Assembly: GCA_947628225.1 (NCBI GenBank)
Contig: CANQYY010000021.1
Coordinates: 1-33,036 of the forward strand
From: an uncultured Lachnospiraceae bacterium
GTDB taxonomy: Bacteria; Bacillota; Clostridia; Lachnospirales; Lachnospiraceae
DNA: 33,036 nt
Direction: 5' to 3'
Position numbers and translations under genes: made by a program. This document shows, piece by piece, positions 32,086 to 33,036 of the stretch (its first letter is position 1; each line of letters opens with the position of its first letter). The notes beneath the pieces were generated by a model. That model saw only the letters and a list, made by a program, of their open reading frames with translations. It was not told the origin of the DNA and searched no databases.

Positions 32086-33036
32086 TCATTTATTTCCTTT
32101 AATATCAAATTCATGCGGATTATTGACATATTTTTCTAACCACAATGTAATTGCCTCCAATTCCGCGCCATAACCGCGCCTGTATAATATCATTCCGACG
32201 TCCTTCTTCCAAAAAATCGTTTCATAAAAAGATAATGTTTCTACAGAATTGTTGTAATAACTATATTCTACTATATCATCATTGACAGTTATTTTTTCAT
32301 GTACGCCTTTCCTTTTATTTTTATCCTTTTTCCCTTTTTCACTACACACTAAAGTTGCATCATCAGGAATCTGATCCTTATCTAAGATATCCCTTTTTTG
32401 CTTTTCAGATATTTCTAAAATGCGAAATATTTCCTTTTCCCTAACATAAAAATATCCTAAATTTAACAACTTCTTCGGTATAGCTGCGCCTTCTACGGAA
32501 TCAAATGTTAAGTGATACAATTTACCTCGTCTGGAATTCCCCAAAAAGACGCATTTAACATTCACATCTTTTGTATCTATGTCATCATCAGAAAATGTAA
32601 AATCACCTTTATAATTTGTCTTTCCGCTTTTCATATAATACGAATTTCCACTTTGCACTTTATCCTCAGTTATTGCTTTCCCGCTTACTATATTGGAATC
32701 TATCGCCCCGCCGCTCATTGCATCTGACGTTACTGTTTCTCCTGCAGTATTTTTTAATATGTCCTCACAGGAGGTTTCCGCTATAGATACAAAAGTTTCA
32801 TACTTACCGTCATCAACTGCATATAATACATCACCCAATATGTAAATTCCCCCATAATATATGTTATTTACTACCTGCTTTCTTTGTCCTGTTTCCAAAT
32901 TAACCTTCCATATGCCATTCTCAGCCGCATTTTCTTCTACATAGTAACCCGCAATACTTGATTTCTCAGTATTACATACCAACCCCTGAATATATAAATC
33001 CGTTTGATTTATCTGTATATCATGAATCCAAAAATA
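32086..33036 (-). CDS. DUF5050-like propeller protein, N-terminus outside window
   Basis: The last 316 residues of a protein whose frame is open to the window edge, so its start and any anchor are not seen; a TTG at 32982 is internal. Blade-like sequences are clear (NGIWKVNLETGQRKQVVNN, GGIYILGDVLYAVDDGKY, GKLYHLTFDSVEG), typical of DUF5050. A low-complexity insert rich in Ser, Gly and Ala lies at about residues 98-135 (TSDAMSGGAIDSNIVSGKAI). The C-terminal part is Lys-rich and then amphipathic. It is the most upstream visible member of the array; the next gene's leader starts about 60 bases after its stop. Confidence 0.65.
   Translation of the reverse strand, partial: YFWIHDIQINQTDLYIQGLVCNTEKSSIAGYYVEENAAENGIWKVNLETGQRKQVVNNIYYGGIYILGDVLYAVDDGKYETFVSIAETSCEDILKNTAGETVTSDAMSGGAIDSNIVSGKAITEDKVQSGNSYYMKSGKTNYKGDFTFSDDDIDTKDVNVKCVFLGNSRRGKLYHLTFDSVEGAAIPKKLLNLGYFYVREKEIFRILEISEKQKRDILDKDQIPDDATLVCSEKGKKDKNKRKGVHEKITVNDDIVEYSYYNNSVETLSFYETIFWKKDVGMILYRRGYGAELEAITLWLEKYVNNPHEFDIKGNK

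Overview
This window looks like the chromosome of a spore-forming, low-to-moderate GC anaerobic Firmicute, most likely a Lachnospiraceae (Clostridia). The reasons are the strong AGGAGG-type ribosome binding sites, a T-box leader in front of pheST, SpoIID and a SleB-type hydrolase, and several small families typical of this group (DUF6142, DUF5685, DUF3892, DUF5412). Most genes lie on the minus strand.

Region 1 (1-12.4 kb) is conserved core. It holds the 5' part of thrC, a SleB-like cell wall hydrolase diverging from an AP2/degenerate-HNH protein, and a pheS-pheT-vanZ-DUF6142 operon behind a phenylalanine T-box leader. That leader is enlarged by a second terminator-like hairpin and three copies of a 52-bp imperfect palindromic repeat. 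Next come a YihY/BrkB membrane protein converging on and overlapping spoIID, and a fabH/nucleosidase pair. The terminator of that pair is interleaved with a sigma-E-like promoter and the Shine-Dalgarno (SD) sequence of spoIID.

Region 2 (12.4-18 kb) has five tightly packed minus-strand genes: a zinc-ribbon membrane protein, a DUF5685 protein, a J-domain/TPR-like protein with a Gly-Tyr and Cys-rich tail, a polytopic membrane protein and an arylsulfate sulfotransferase-like lipoprotein. A cation diffusion facilitator lies upstream of them. The packing suggests one transcription unit of largely unknown purpose.

Region 3 (17.9-24.5 kb) carries a DUF3892 protein, gpmI, a sigma-70-family factor with its membrane-bound partner, and a LytTR response regulator. 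The regulator has Ser where the phospho-accepting Asp should be. It diverges from a secreted protein made of a Lys-rich Ig-like domain, a Pro/Thr repeat linker and three beta-rich modules. The intergenic space between them has direct repeats with the exact geometry of a LytTR operator.

Region 4 (24.5 kb to the end) is AT-richer and accessory. It is a one-directional array of membrane-anchored or lipoprotein beta-propeller-like proteins, one with an RsiV/PdaC-type C-terminal domain, plus a DUF5412 protein, a truncated lipoprotein remnant and a duplicated leader/signal-peptide segment. The array runs off the right edge. No tRNA, rRNA, CRISPR array, transposase or phage gene was seen.
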